Origin: Aureibacter tunicatorum
GTDB taxonomy: Bacteria > Bacteroidota > Bacteroidia > Cytophagales > Cyclobacteriaceae
Reading direction: 5' to 3'
DNA: 64,000 nucleotides
Assembly: GCF_036492635.1 (NCBI RefSeq)
Contig: NZ_AP025305.1
Location: 496,001 to 560,000, forward strand
The first letter of the stretch is position 1. The number at the start of each line of letters is the position of its first letter. The notes beneath the pieces are model-generated. The model did not search any database, had not been told where the DNA came from, and saw nothing but the letters and a program-made list of their open reading frames with translations. Positions 9,556 to 17,344 of the stretch are shown piece after piece. Made by a program: the position numbers and the translations under genes.

Positions 9556-10029
9556 TTACAAATACCTTGAACTAAAAGGCTTCCATTTGGAAACCTTGTA
9601 ATTGAGAATAATTAGAGGCACAAGTGCTAAGAATATTACATAATGAAACTTTATAATATTAAATTCTAGTGGAGTATCAACACTTATTCCCTTTAAATAA
9701 AATCCTAAACAGATTAAATATATTAGTGATAATATGCTTATAATAATAAGATTAATGATAAAAATTAATAATCCTGTTACTATTTTACCGAAATTTATTC
9801 TTATGGAAAAATAAAAAAATAATACGCTAATGGAAATCCATAGTCCATTCTCAAAATACAAACTTGTTGGATGAGAAGTAAAAACCTCATAGTCATTTAT
9901 TGTAGATAAATAACGATAAGAAAATATCATTAATTCAGGATATATAACCATTAAAAATACTGAGAAGAAAATTGAATTTATAATCACGTCTATTGTTGTT
10001 ATAATTATATAGCGTTTAATTCTATTCAC
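9556..10029 (-). CDS. Small four-helix membrane protein, copy A
   Basis: A 157-residue protein with four hydrophobic segments (about residues 8-32, 62-82, 86-112 and 130-147) joined by short polar loops, and a basic C-terminus KVSKWKPFSSRYL. I do not recognise a family. Codon use is very AT-rich compared with the housekeeping genes around it. It lies about 115 bases after an RHS-core remnant (GKEFQ motif) on the same strand, the position where RHS proteins carry their variable toxin tail and the linked immunity gene. Many immunity proteins are small multi-pass membrane proteins, so an orphan immunity role is a reasonable but unproven idea. A near-identical copy lies at 12309-12782, differing at three residues. 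Confidence 0.65.
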   Translation of the reverse strand: MNRIKRYIIITTIDVIINSIFFSVFLMVIYPELMIFSYRYLSTINDYEVFTSHPTSLYFENGLWISISVLFFYFSIRINFGKIVTGLLIFIINLIIISILSLIYLICLGFYLKGISVDTPLEFNIIKFHYVIFLALVPLIILNYKVSKWKPFSSRYL

Positions 10030-10144
10030 AATTCGGTTATCTTTTGTTTTATATGGAATTACTTCCTTAAAATGATTTTTTTGAAACTATCATAATCTCG
10101 AGGATAAGGAAAATTTGCTTGCTTTGTGGCTACATTTCTTGTTA

Positions 10145-10366
10145 TTGAAACTCTTTTCCGCTATAAATTCATGTTTAGATGTAGTGTCTTCCTACTGAAT
10201 CATTACCAAGCTGAAAGGATAATAGTCTGTCTGCTGTTGCACTTCGCCTGCTTGGTTCAGGACTACACCCGTATTGTCCGAGTGGTCTTTCAGATTTGTA
10301 CTTATTGCCTTCCTTGATGATACGGCCGTTGGCTCTTTGGGAGCTTGACACTACATAGTAATTCAT
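10145..10366 (-). pseudogene. Decayed RHS-core fragment A
   Basis: Read on the minus strand with a frame change, this encodes NGRIIKEGNKY, then KDHSDNTGVVLNQAGEVQQQ and TDYYPFSLVM, then, in another frame, IYSGKEFQ at 10145-10165. These match the Bacteroidota RHS-core line KDHLGNTRVVLN...DYYPFGM...YSGKE. Stops and frame changes interrupt it, so it is a remnant and not a working gene. The rest of the RHS protein is absent. Confidence 0.75.
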
Positions 10367-10369
10367 ACC

Positions 10370-10535
10370 TTAGCGCAGGTTTGCAACCTGTGCTTTGCAG
10401 GCATACTCAATTCCTTTCATCAAAAATCAAAATAAAAGCCCCAGCTTATGCCAAGGCTTTTGAATATTATCTATCGACATTGGGAGCAAGTTGAAATCTT
10501 GCTCCAGTGTTCTTTTTTAATCTAAACTGCGACCA
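10370..10535. repeat. REP-like unit 2 with terminator hairpin
   Basis: It carries the GCGCAGGTT-TGC-AACCTGTGC hairpin and the conserved tail. It ends with an intrinsic-terminator-like hairpin GGAGCAAG/CTTGCTCC (10483-10490 with 10498-10505) followed by a T run on the plus strand. Confidence 0.75.
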
Positions 10536-10668
10536 GATGGGGCTCCTCAAACCTTACAAAGAGTTTTTCCTCACTCACCCTGCTTTTTTCCTAGCCCATG
10601 GTTTTTCCATTCATTTATAACCCGATGCTTTAGATATTTGAATCATCAATCAATCAAAAAACTAGAAG

Positions 10669-11751
10669 ATGAAAAAGCCACAAGTATCTATCGCCATTGT
10701 ATTTTTAAGTTTAATTTTTTTACCACTTTCTATAAAGGCTCAAAAGAAGCAAAAAGAAATTTTGCTCATCCGTTCGGCTCATGATTATTCGGATTGTTTA
10801 AATGAGGATTATGATGAAGCCATTAACGAAATCGTAAAGTTTCAGCCAGACATTTTTTTTTCTGAAACCGTTTCACCAGATAATTTATACGGGGCAGTAA
10901 TTGATAGGGGGTTTGCCAAACAAGAAATTGCCTACCTACTTTCTGTAAATAACTTGAACACAAGATTTGTAGATAAGGAAATAAAAAAATGGGAAGCCCA
11001 ATTACTAAAAGCACCTAATAATCTTTATTACCGAGCACAATTAATGCGCGCTTTATATATAAAAAGAGACATGAATTATGAGTATCAAAAGTATATTTTT
11101 GATGAGACAGAAAAGACACTTTCAGAGTCAGAAATACAGCAATATTATAAAAAAATTAATACCGAGGTTGCCTCAGTTGATTCATTAAAAAAATACTGTG
11201 ATTATAGACAAAAAAGTGAGTATCATTTAATCGCATTTCCTGCTGCAAAAAAGTTAAAGTTAAATGGTTTTGGACATATGGATAATCAGGATGATCGATT
11301 ACTTTTTCATAAATATTGGGATCAATCTATTGATAAATATATGAGTAATGAAGAAGAAGTTATAAATATTTTTACTGTTTTAAATGAAGAGGAAACAAAG
11401 TACAGACAACAAGGGAATTATTTAAAAGTATTGAATACAAATTCTTTTGATACAGTGGATTATTTCAATTATTATCTCCCATTGAAATACTCAAAAAATC
11501 AGGAGGCTGCAAAAATGTATGAGTATTTTTGGGACCAAAGAAATTTAAAAATGGCCGAAAATGTAGACTATGAAATGCAAGAGGGTAATCATCAAAGAGG
11601 AGCGATTATAGTAGGGGCTTCTCATGGTAGGCTAATGAAAAGATATTTAGAAGCCAAAGGATACAAAATCATTAATATTTTTAATAATGAATTAGAAGGG
11701 GAGGTCAAAGAGTTGTTGGAGACAAAACTATTTACCAAAGTGAAATTATAA
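10669..11751 (+). CDS. DUF5694/TraB-GumN-like exported protein
   Basis: A 360-residue protein with a clear signal peptide (hydrophobic AIVFLSLIFLPLSIKA, cleavage near residue 24), so periplasmic or outer-membrane-facing. The mature part opens with KEILLIRSAHDYSD, then EIVKFQPDIFFSETV. It later has FPAAKKLKLNGFGHMDNQDD, and near the C-terminus AIIVGASHGRLMKRYLEAKG. This order (start strand with His, 'F-x-P-D/T-x-I-x-x-E', a middle D, and a late G-x-x-H) fits the TraB/GumN/DUF5694 superfamily of putative metal-dependent peptidases. Copies of the 1,132-bp repeat flank it on both sides, and its AT-rich codon use fits the island. Family call is motif-based; function unknown. Confidence 0.6.
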   Translation: MKKPQVSIAIVFLSLIFLPLSIKAQKKQKEILLIRSAHDYSDCLNEDYDEAINEIVKFQPDIFFSETVSPDNLYGAVIDRGFAKQEIAYLLSVNNLNTRFVDKEIKKWEAQLLKAPNNLYYRAQLMRALYIKRDMNYEYQKYIFDETEKTLSESEIQQYYKKINTEVASVDSLKKYCDYRQKSEYHLIAFPAAKKLKLNGFGHMDNQDDRLLFHKYWDQSIDKYMSNEEEVINIFTVLNEEETKYRQQGNYLKVLNTNSFDTVDYFNYYLPLKYSKNQEAAKMYEYFWDQRNLKMAENVDYEMQEGNHQRGAIIVGASHGRLMKRYLEAKGYKIINIFNNELEGEVKELLETKLFTKVKL

Positions 11752-11803
11752 GGCATAATTAATTGAGAGTCCTACAGTTAGTTATTGCAAATTTAAGGGC
11801 CTA

Positions 11804-11861
11804 AGTGAGTACTTATTTAAGATCAAAAATGCATCACAATTATTTTAAATAGGTACTTACT
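11804..11861. repeat. Imperfect inverted repeat, 17-base arms
   Basis: Arm 11804-11820 (AGTGAGTACTTATTTAA) is the reverse complement of 11845-11861 with two mismatches, around a 24-base loop. It lies about 50 bases after the stop of the DUF5694-like gene. Confidence 0.65.
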
Positions 11862-11879
11862 TGATGGCTTGAGTAAATC

Positions 11880-11916
11880 GGTTCTCTTCACAAATTTCCA
11901 TGAAGAGAGCCATTTT
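11880..11916 (+). terminator. Terminator-like hairpin
   Basis: GGTTCTCTTCA (11880-11890) pairs with TGAAGAGAGCC (11901-11911) with one mismatch around a 10-base loop; ATTTTCT follows. It is the likely transcription end of the upstream gene, although 130 bases away. Confidence 0.55.
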
Positions 11917-11974
11917 CTATTTAACAATCTCAATAAACACTTTATTCTTTAATAGGTCCGAATTATGAATTGGC

Positions 11975-12152
11975 TCAAGATTCTCTTAGTTCATTGACCT
12001 CTGTCTGTTGTCGTACTTCGTCTGCTTGGTTCAATACTACACGGTTATTGCCCAAGTGATCCTTTAGATAGTACTCGTGATTGTACTCATTGCCCTCCTT
12101 GATGATATATGGCCATTGGCTTTTTGGATATTTGACATTATATAGTAACTCA
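11975..12152 (-). pseudogene. Decayed RHS-core fragment C
   Basis: On the minus strand this keeps one open frame encoding KEGNEYNHEY, YLKDHLGNNRVVLNQADE and VRQQTEVNELRES before a stop at 11975-11977. It is the clearest RHS-core match in the window. Upstream, the related stretch NVKYPKSQWP is in a different frame. It is more diverged from fragments A and B than those are from each other, so it is an older or separate insertion. No complete RHS gene is present. Confidence 0.8.
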
Positions 12153-12156
12153 TACC

Positions 12157-12260
12157 CTAGCGCAGGTTTGCAACCTGTGCTTTGCTGGCATACTCAACTG
12201 CTTTCATCGAAGATCTAAAACAAAGGGCTCCGTTTATACTAAGGCATTTAATTATTGCAT
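12157..12260. repeat. REP-like unit 3
   Basis: Same hairpin GCGCAGGTT-TGC-AACCTGTGC and tail as unit 1, with more substitutions in the second half (the AAAAGCC/GGCTTTT hairpin is degraded). Confidence 0.7.
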
Positions 12261-12308
12261 TAGCTAACTGTTAGAATTAATACTTGAAGCACTACTGCAT
12301 TATGCTCA

Positions 12309-12782
12309 TTACAAATACCTTGAACTAAAAGGCTTCCATTTGGAAACCTTGTAATTGAGAATAATTAGAGGTACAAGTGCTAAGAATATTACATAATGAA
12401 ACTTTATAATATTAAATTCTAGTGGAGTATCAACACTTATTCCCTTTAAATAAAATCCTAAACAGATTAAATATATTAGTGATAATATGCTTATAATAAT
12501 GAGATTAATGATAAAAACTAATAATCCTGTTACTATTTTACCGAAATTTATTCTTATGGAAAAATATAAAAATAATACGCTAATGGAAATCCATAGTCCA
12601 TTCTCAAAATACAAACTTGTTGGATGAGAAGTAAAAACCTCATAGTCATTTATTGTAGATAAATAACGATAAGAAAATATCATTAATTCAGGATATACAA
12701 CCATTAAAAATACTGAGAAGAAAATTGAATTTATAATCACGTCTATTGTTGTTATAATTATATAGCGTTTAATTCTATTCAC
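12309..12782 (-). CDS. Small four-helix membrane protein, copy B
   Basis: This 157-residue protein is the duplicate of the gene at 9556-10029. The two differ only by V for I in VVYP, L for F in VLFLYF, and V for I in GLLVF; all three are conservative changes in membrane segments. Both copies keep an intact frame, which suggests either very recent duplication or selection to keep the protein. As with copy A, it follows an RHS-core remnant on the same strand. Family and function are not recognised; an orphan immunity protein is one possibility. Confidence 0.65.
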   Translation of the reverse strand: MNRIKRYIIITTIDVIINSIFFSVFLMVVYPELMIFSYRYLSTINDYEVFTSHPTSLYFENGLWISISVLFLYFSIRINFGKIVTGLLVFIINLIIISILSLIYLICLGFYLKGISVDTPLEFNIIKFHYVIFLALVPLIILNYKVSKWKPFSSRYL

Positions 12783-12897
12783 AATTCGGTTATCTTTTGT
12801 TTTATATGGAATTACTTCCTTAAAATGATTTTTTTGAAACTATCATAATCTCGAGGATAAGGAAAATTTGCTTGCTTTGTGGCTACATTTCTTGTTA

Positions 12898-13119
12898 TTG
12901 AAACTCTTTTCCGCTATAAATTCATGTTTAGATGTAGTGTCTTCCTACTGAATCATTACCAAGCTGAAAGGATAATAGTCTGTCTGCTGTTGCACTTCGC
13001 CTGCTTGGTTCAGGACTACACGCGTATTGTCCGAGTGGTCTTTCAGATTTGTACTTATTGCCTTCCTTGATGATACGGCCGTTGGCTCTTTGGGAGCTTG
13101 ACACTACATAGTAATTCAT
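12898..13119 (-). pseudogene. Decayed RHS-core fragment B
   Basis: Duplicate of fragment A (offset 2,753 bases). It encodes the same frame-broken KDHSDNT.VVLNQAGEV, DYYPFSLVM and YSGKEFQ pieces on the minus strand. The frame breaks are shared with copy A, so decay happened before the duplication. Confidence 0.75.
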
Positions 13120-13124
13120 ACCCT

Positions 13125-13288
13125 AGCGCAGGTTTGCAACCTGTGCTTTGCAGGCATACTCAATTCCTTTCATCAAAGATCAAAATAAAAGCCCCAGCTT
13201 ATGCCAATGCTTTTGAATATTATCTATCGAGATTGGGAACAAGTTGAAAACTTGCTCCAGTGTTCTTTTTTAATATAAACTTCGACCA
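13125..13288. repeat. REP-like unit 4 with terminator hairpin
   Basis: Counterpart of unit 2: GCGCAGGTT hairpin, tail, then GGAACAAG/CTTGCTCC followed by a T run. One stem pair is weakened relative to unit 2. Confidence 0.7.
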
Positions 13289-13332
13289 TAGGAAAAGCTT
13301 TACATATTCACTATAAAATATGTCAGCTATTA

Positions 13333-13833
13333 TTATTTCGGAACATAATATAATCCAATGATATCATCTGTAAGATATAATGTATAAATACCCTTATCTG
13401 GCTCAATACAAATTTCACTTCCTCCTTCATATTCTCTACAAGGACTCAAATCTAAATAATTAATTGGCGGCAACAATTTAACTTGATCAGGTGATGAAAC
13501 TTTTTCTTCAGCAGACTCTCTTTGTGTTTTTATATCTAATTTATATGACCTTCCAACTTTAATTCGAATATCTCCTTTATATTTTTTATTCTTTTTCACT
13601 ATTATTTTATATATATTATCATTATTACTAGCATATATTATATTAAAAGATTTTTTTGATTTGATTTTTTCAATAGTATATACATTTTTAACACTATCTA
13701 AAGTACATAAATTAACAAATAGCCAAATAAAATAAATCATAATTATTATCTTTAAATTCTTACTTTTTGTATGATTTCTAAAGGTTTTTAACCGTCCAAT
13801 AAACATCTCTAGTATTTTTTGGAGATGTTCCAT
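13333..13833 (-). CDS. Hypothetical single-pass membrane protein
   Basis: A 166-residue protein with one membrane helix at about residues 28-45 (KIIIMIYFIWLFVNLCTL) and a lysine-rich region after it, so the C-terminal 120 residues probably face the periplasm. The distal part holds two cysteines (LSPCREYEGGSEICIEP) that could form a disulfide. No family recognised. AT-rich codon use matches the island. It starts shortly after the right-hand repeat on the minus strand, again downstream-facing towards the REP unit. A secreted or membrane effector or immunity remnant cannot be excluded, but nothing shows it. Confidence 0.5.
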   Translation of the reverse strand: MEHLQKILEMFIGRLKTFRNHTKSKNLKIIIMIYFIWLFVNLCTLDSVKNVYTIEKIKSKKSFNIIYASNNDNIYKIIVKKNKKYKGDIRIKVGRSYKLDIKTQRESAEEKVSSPDQVKLLPPINYLDLSPCREYEGGSEICIEPDKGIYTLYLTDDIIGLYYVPK

Positions 13834-14026
13834 TTAGATTAGGTTTCAATTGAGGTTATTGAGCATCTAAAATATACTCAATAACCTCAATTGAATGGGG
13901 AATTACATTCTTGTGAGCTATTGAATATACACTACCAGACTTTCCAGCATTTGGTGAGCAAAATAAATATATAACGATTATTAAATCACTAGATTCGATA
14001 TAAAAGTGAAAATAAATTTGATTTAA

Positions 14027-14434
14027 ATGCAAGTATCTAATGATAAGGAAGAAGAAATTAATAAGCTTAAGAATACCATAAAACAATGGATTATTCGATC
14101 CAATGAAAACTTAACTATTCCTAATAATATCATTGCTCTAAACTATGGAATTCAAAGAGTTTGTACTGGATATGAAATTTACCTGTCAGGCCATGATGAG
14201 TATTGTGAAGATCATGATACTTGGTTGTTAGATTCTTCATTTGAAATCGAAGAAAGCTTTTTCTCCCTTGGTGGAGAGTCATTAAAAATTGGGCGATTAG
14301 AAATGATGGATATCTACAGAAATATGATTATACATTTAATCAATTCTCATCAATTAAAATATCCAACCAATATCAAAGTTATTTCTGTTTGTGACTCGAA
14401 TGGATATCCAGAATTAGTGCAGAATAAAATATAG
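14027..14434 (+). CDS. Hypothetical small acidic protein
   Basis: A 135-residue soluble, acidic protein with no signal peptide. It has a lysine/glutamate-rich helical start, a central region with EYCEDHDTWLLDSSFE and the segment FFSLGGESLKIGRLEMMDIYRNM. I do not recognise the family; size, charge and setting between RHS/REP debris would fit an immunity protein whose toxin partner is lost, but that is inference. The ATG at 14027 is preceded by an AT-rich leader without a strong ribosome site. The gene lies in the same direction as the two small genes at 14.7-15.4 kb. Confidence 0.5.
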   Translation: MQVSNDKEEEINKLKNTIKQWIIRSNENLTIPNNIIALNYGIQRVCTGYEIYLSGHDEYCEDHDTWLLDSSFEIEESFFSLGGESLKIGRLEMMDIYRNMIIHLINSHQLKYPTNIKVISVCDSNGYPELVQNKI

Positions 14435-14491
14435 TGAAATATAATGATAAGAGTATTTGAAACTCATTTATTTATAGATAAATTAGAGAGT

Positions 14492-14524
14492 TATAGAAAA
14501 TTCTTAAGCTGGCATGTTGATTAA
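14492..14524 (+). pseudogene. Fragment of the 18.3-kb small basic gene
   Basis: This 33-base piece encodes YRKFLSWHVD and a stop. It is almost base-for-base the end of the gene at 18261-18479 (RKFLSWYVD, stop), with two substitutions. Nothing else of that gene is seen here. Confidence 0.6.
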
Positions 14525-14550
14525 TTAAGATGATTTCCAAAGAATTTTCC

Positions 14551-14713
14551 TAAGGCAAGTTTACAGCCTGTTCTTTGCTGGCATACTCTGGTTTTTTTGT
14601 AAAATATCTAAAAAAACTAGGCTTATACCAAGGTTTTTGGGTGTTATCTATCGGCATTGGGAACAAGTTGAAAGCTTGCTCCAATGTTCTTTTTTAATCT
14701 AAACTTTGGCCAG
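14551..14713. repeat. REP-like unit 5 (diverged) with terminator hairpin
   Basis: A diverged full unit: degraded AAGTTTACAGCCTG hairpin, GCTGGCATACTC tail, then AACAAGTTGAAAGCTTGCTCC and a T run. It follows the small gene at 14027-14434 and overlaps the upstream extension of the next frame. Confidence 0.65.
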
Positions 14714-14917
14714 ATGGGTGTTTCACCAAAAAATGCTAAGAAAAAAGGTGATTACTCTGAAGTCGTAAGAATGGGAAAAACGTATATAGTTTATCAGCAA
14801 AAGAAAATGACTGATTGGACTATGGCGAGTATATTAGAGGAACATAAAGTTATTTATGTCACTTCAATAGAGGAATTAATAGAAAAAGTTAAAGAAATAA
14901 ACAATAAAAAGAAATAA
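14714..14917 (+). CDS. Small protein, possible C-terminal remnant of a toxin
   Basis: From ATG 14714 this encodes 67 lysine-rich residues (starting MGVSPKNAKKKGDY, ending EINNKKK). The frame is also open 30 bases upstream, but that part lies inside the REP-like unit and is unlikely to be coding. It ends three bases before the next ATG, so the two are probably co-transcribed and coupled. A short tail followed tightly by a small unknown protein is the layout left when an RHS or other polymorphic toxin loses its front. The YSEVVRMGKTYIVYQ segment is not a known domain to me. Confidence 0.45.
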   Translation: MGVSPKNAKKKGDYSEVVRMGKTYIVYQQKKMTDWTMASILEEHKVIYVTSIEELIEKVKEINNKKK

Positions 14918-14920
14918 GCA

Positions 14921-15388
14921 ATGGGCTATGATTTTGCACTAATTTTTGGTGATTATGAGGTGAAAAATAAGATTATAGATTTTTTTAAAAAAAATGATTT
15001 TATGCTTTATTATCAAGAAAGTGGTAACATTACAATATCTAAAACTGGATTTATTACTCATAGAGGTAACTTGCAGGCAGTTTTTTTTTCTTGCTTTGAT
15101 TATTCTTATCCTAATAAAGAATTAGAATGGTTTTACAATAAAAATGAATTAAAACTTTTAAATAATAAATTCGGAAATCTGTTTGTATTTTATAATTTTT
15201 CTTTTAGTTCTAGTAGAGGACTTGAACTAATAACTGAGATTGTAAATTTACTTATTCAATTTGTTGAAAAAAATAAATTGGATGCGTGTGTTGAAATAGA
15301 TAGTTGTGATATAATGGAATTTCAAACATTTATTGATATATGGAATAGTGGGAAGAATTTTAACTGGGATATTCAATATATCCATTAG
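14921..15388 (+). CDS. Hypothetical protein, possible immunity protein
   Basis: A 155-residue soluble protein starting three bases after the stop of the preceding small gene. It begins MGYDFALIFGDYEVKNKI and is rich in aromatic residues and asparagine, with alternating strands and helices; no signal peptide or membrane helix. Not recognised. Its tight coupling to a toxin-tail-like fragment and its location in an RHS graveyard are what I would expect from an immunity gene kept after loss of its toxin. AT-rich codon use is like the other island genes. Confidence 0.55.
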   Translation: MGYDFALIFGDYEVKNKIIDFFKKNDFMLYYQESGNITISKTGFITHRGNLQAVFFSCFDYSYPNKELEWFYNKNELKLLNNKFGNLFVFYNFSFSSSRGLELITEIVNLLIQFVEKNKLDACVEIDSCDIMEFQTFIDIWNSGKNFNWDIQYIH

Positions 15389-15553
15389 CCACCCACCTTC
15401 ACTACGCGTAACTAAAGATGAGATGGTAGTAGATCTACCGATGTCGGTTTACAGGAGCAAGTACCAAACCACCTTTATGATGCTATAACAGTGATATTTT
15501 AGTGTGAAGCGATAAAGGAAAAGACTCTGTAAAGAGTCAGGTAGGGAGATTCA

Positions 15554-15603
15554 AAAAAAGGCTCAGCTTATGCCAAGGCTTTTGAATATTAATTATTGCA
15601 ATA
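15554..15603. repeat. Partial REP-like unit 6
   Basis: Only the second half of the repeat is present (AAGGCTCAGCTTATGCCAAG and the following AT-rich tail, matching units 1 and 2). Confidence 0.6.
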
Positions 15604-15670
15604 ACTAAACGCTCATATTAAGCACAAGTTGTAAACGTTTGTCATAATAAGGAATGAATATAGAGGGAAA

Positions 15671-16060
15671 TTATGGCTTATCTACCTTAAATACATAATT
15701 AAAATAATTGCTTTCTTGAATAATCGAATCTCCTTGAAAAAGAAAGCAACTATTTGTAAAAAGCGGCAAACGCTTATTTATCTTATTACGTCTTTGATCT
15801 TTGGTATTTTTAGTATAAGTTTTCGTGGAGTTAAAAATTAACATATTGCACCTATATTTCCATGTACCAGAATCTATGACATTTAATCCTGCATGTGACC
15901 AAGAATTATAGACATAAGTAGAATCATTTTTATTCAATAATATATAAGACTTAATATATTTAGTATTACACTCATACTTTAGACTCATCCTCTCTTCAAT
16001 GCTTTGAGAATAAAGCATTGAAGTAGTCATCATAAAAATTATATATTTTAAAATTTTCAT
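15671..16060 (-). CDS. Hypothetical exported protein
   Basis: A 129-residue protein with a signal peptide (MKILKYIIFMMTTSMLYSQS, likely cleavage after Tyr-Ser). The mature part is about 110 residues, predicted mainly beta, with the pattern DSGTWKYRCNMLIFNS resembling small 'lipocalin-like' exported proteins, where a G-x-W strand reports a value. Two or three cysteines may pair. No family assigned. It stands alone between REP debris and the lipoprotein pair. Confidence 0.55.
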   Translation of the reverse strand: MKILKYIIFMMTTSMLYSQSIEERMSLKYECNTKYIKSYILLNKNDSTYVYNSWSHAGLNVIDSGTWKYRCNMLIFNSTKTYTKNTKDQRRNKINKRLPLFTNSCFLFQGDSIIQESNYFNYVFKVDKP

Positions 16061-16449
16061 TTCCTAGTTTTAACTAATCCATTCTACTCTTATCTTTTTA
16101 TTTCAATAAGCTTCTTTTGAACCTGTACCAGTATTTGATAAATCATTGTATTACTAACCTTCAAAAGTATACGTTTTCAGCGTTTCATCAATACCCAATA
16201 GGTCAAATGTTCATTTACATTTCTATTCCGCATTTCATATGCTTTGATTTGAGCATTTGGGGTTTCAAATATAAACGATCAACTCTTTAAAAATGAAGGT
16301 GAAAAACTTTACGTTTTGAAAAATACATCATCTTATATAATTAAATTTGTATTTTTATATAGATATCACGCTTAATATTTTTTTATTGGGTGTAATTTGT
16401 GTTTTTTAATGAATTATTTTTTCAAGTGCAAAACTAAAAAAACAGATAA
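16061..16449. other. Gene-free AT-rich interval
   Basis: No frame, hairpin or repeat of note was seen in these 389 bases. The final 150 bases are very AT-rich and probably contain the promoter of the lipoprotein pair. Confidence 0.5.
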
Positions 16450-17337
16450 ATGGTCAATGAATCTTGTAAGCATTATCTCACAAAGTCAATTAGTATCTGC
16501 TCATTGATTTTTGTGATGTTTTCTTCAGGAGCTTGTGAAAATAATGAGGAGCGAGATAATAAATTTGATAATCTATCTACCCTTTATAAGGAGCAATTAA
16601 ATCACATTAGGCAAAGGCCCTTATATATTAAAAAAAAAGCGTTTGATTTAAATATAGATACTACAGCTTTAACTACACTGGAAAACGACATTAATTCAGT
16701 CGCAAACATATTGGCTAAAATCGATTATTTCCCAGATTGCAACGCTCAAAGTTATGATGAAGCATATGAATGTTATCAATCAGGAGAATTTGAAAAGGTT
16801 CATTATTCTATTGAATATAGTTTAGACTCTCTTTACAAAGCTAATCAAATGGACAAGCCTGTAGTAGGCTTATTGAACCAAATCGAATGGAGTGATGTTT
16901 TTGGAAGAACTGATATCAGGGAAATTATTTTTATAAAAATCAGACAAAGCAAACTAATATTAAATTTTTTAGAGCAAAAAGAAAGATCACTGGTAAATCA
17001 ATATAAATCAGAATTTAAAAAAATAGAGTTTTATCCTTTTGAGTTTAATCTATTAAATGACAATCTGATTGCTGGCCAAGAAATTAATATGATGATAAGG
17101 TATTATCAGCTCAATAATCTTAAAGCTTCTTTTGACAGTTTGGGAGTTTTTTATGGTAATCAGCCAATTGCTTTTGAGACAAAATTTTATGGCGCTGCGA
17201 TTCAAATGAAATTTATTGCATTGCAAAAAGGAAAATATAAGATTAAGGCAAAAGCGATTACTTCTTATCCTGATTATCCTGAATATGATAAAGTGGATTA
17301 TTTCACCAAAGATATATACATCAAGTCTGATAAATGA
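16450..17337 (+). CDS. Lipoprotein with GldM-like C-terminal strand pattern
   Basis: A 295-residue protein whose start MVNESCKHYLTKSISICSLIFVMFSSGAC has a hydrophobic stretch ending at Cys29, a plausible lipobox (SSGAC), so it is probably membrane-anchored. A helical middle region (to about 180) includes VVGLLNQIEWSDV and LEQKERSLVNQ. The C-terminus is a beta domain with IAGQEINMMIRYYQ, GNQPIAFETKFYGAAIQMKF and KGKYKIKAKAI. That order recalls the periplasmic part of gliding-motility protein GldM, but similarity is weak and no other gld gene is here. The next gene is a paralogue, seven bases downstream. Sure as a gene; function unknown. Confidence 0.7.
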   Translation: MVNESCKHYLTKSISICSLIFVMFSSGACENNEERDNKFDNLSTLYKEQLNHIRQRPLYIKKKAFDLNIDTTALTTLENDINSVANILAKIDYFPDCNAQSYDEAYECYQSGEFEKVHYSIEYSLDSLYKANQMDKPVVGLLNQIEWSDVFGRTDIREIIFIKIRQSKLILNFLEQKERSLVNQYKSEFKKIEFYPFEFNLLNDNLIAGQEINMMIRYYQLNNLKASFDSLGVFYGNQPIAFETKFYGAAIQMKFIALQKGKYKIKAKAITSYPDYPEYDKVDYFTKDIYIKSDK

Positions 17338-17344
17338 TTTTGAT

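Larger units (their letters stand above)
9404..10535. repeat. Direct repeat copy A (1,132 bp)
   Basis: Bases 9404-10535 match 12157-13288 at a constant offset of 2,753 bases with no indel noticed in the parts compared. The copy holds one REP-like unit, the 157-codon membrane-protein gene, a decayed RHS-core fragment and a second REP-like unit. Divergence is a small number of scattered substitutions, more at the left end. It suggests a fairly recent segmental duplication. Confidence 0.92.
12157..13288. repeat. Direct repeat copy B (1,132 bp)
   Basis: Second copy of the segment at 9404-10535, in the same orientation. The 1,621 bases between the copies (10536-12156) hold the DUF5694-like gene, an inverted repeat and RHS fragment C. 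Recombination between the copies would delete that stretch plus one copy. Confidence 0.92.

Noticed and set aside
10126-10317. 63-codon frames in both repeat copies (also at 12879-13070, and on the opposite strand)
   Set aside because: They lie over the decayed RHS fragment; the conserved coding signal belongs to that broken frame.
15533-15548. Small perfect hairpin GACTCT-GTAA-AGAGTC
   Set aside because: Too short and without T run to call a terminator or RNA; no structured RNA was recognised in 15389-15670.
17216-17344. Upstream extension of the second lipoprotein frame
   Set aside because: It overlaps the end of the first lipoprotein gene; the signal peptide and lipobox place the start at ATG 17345.
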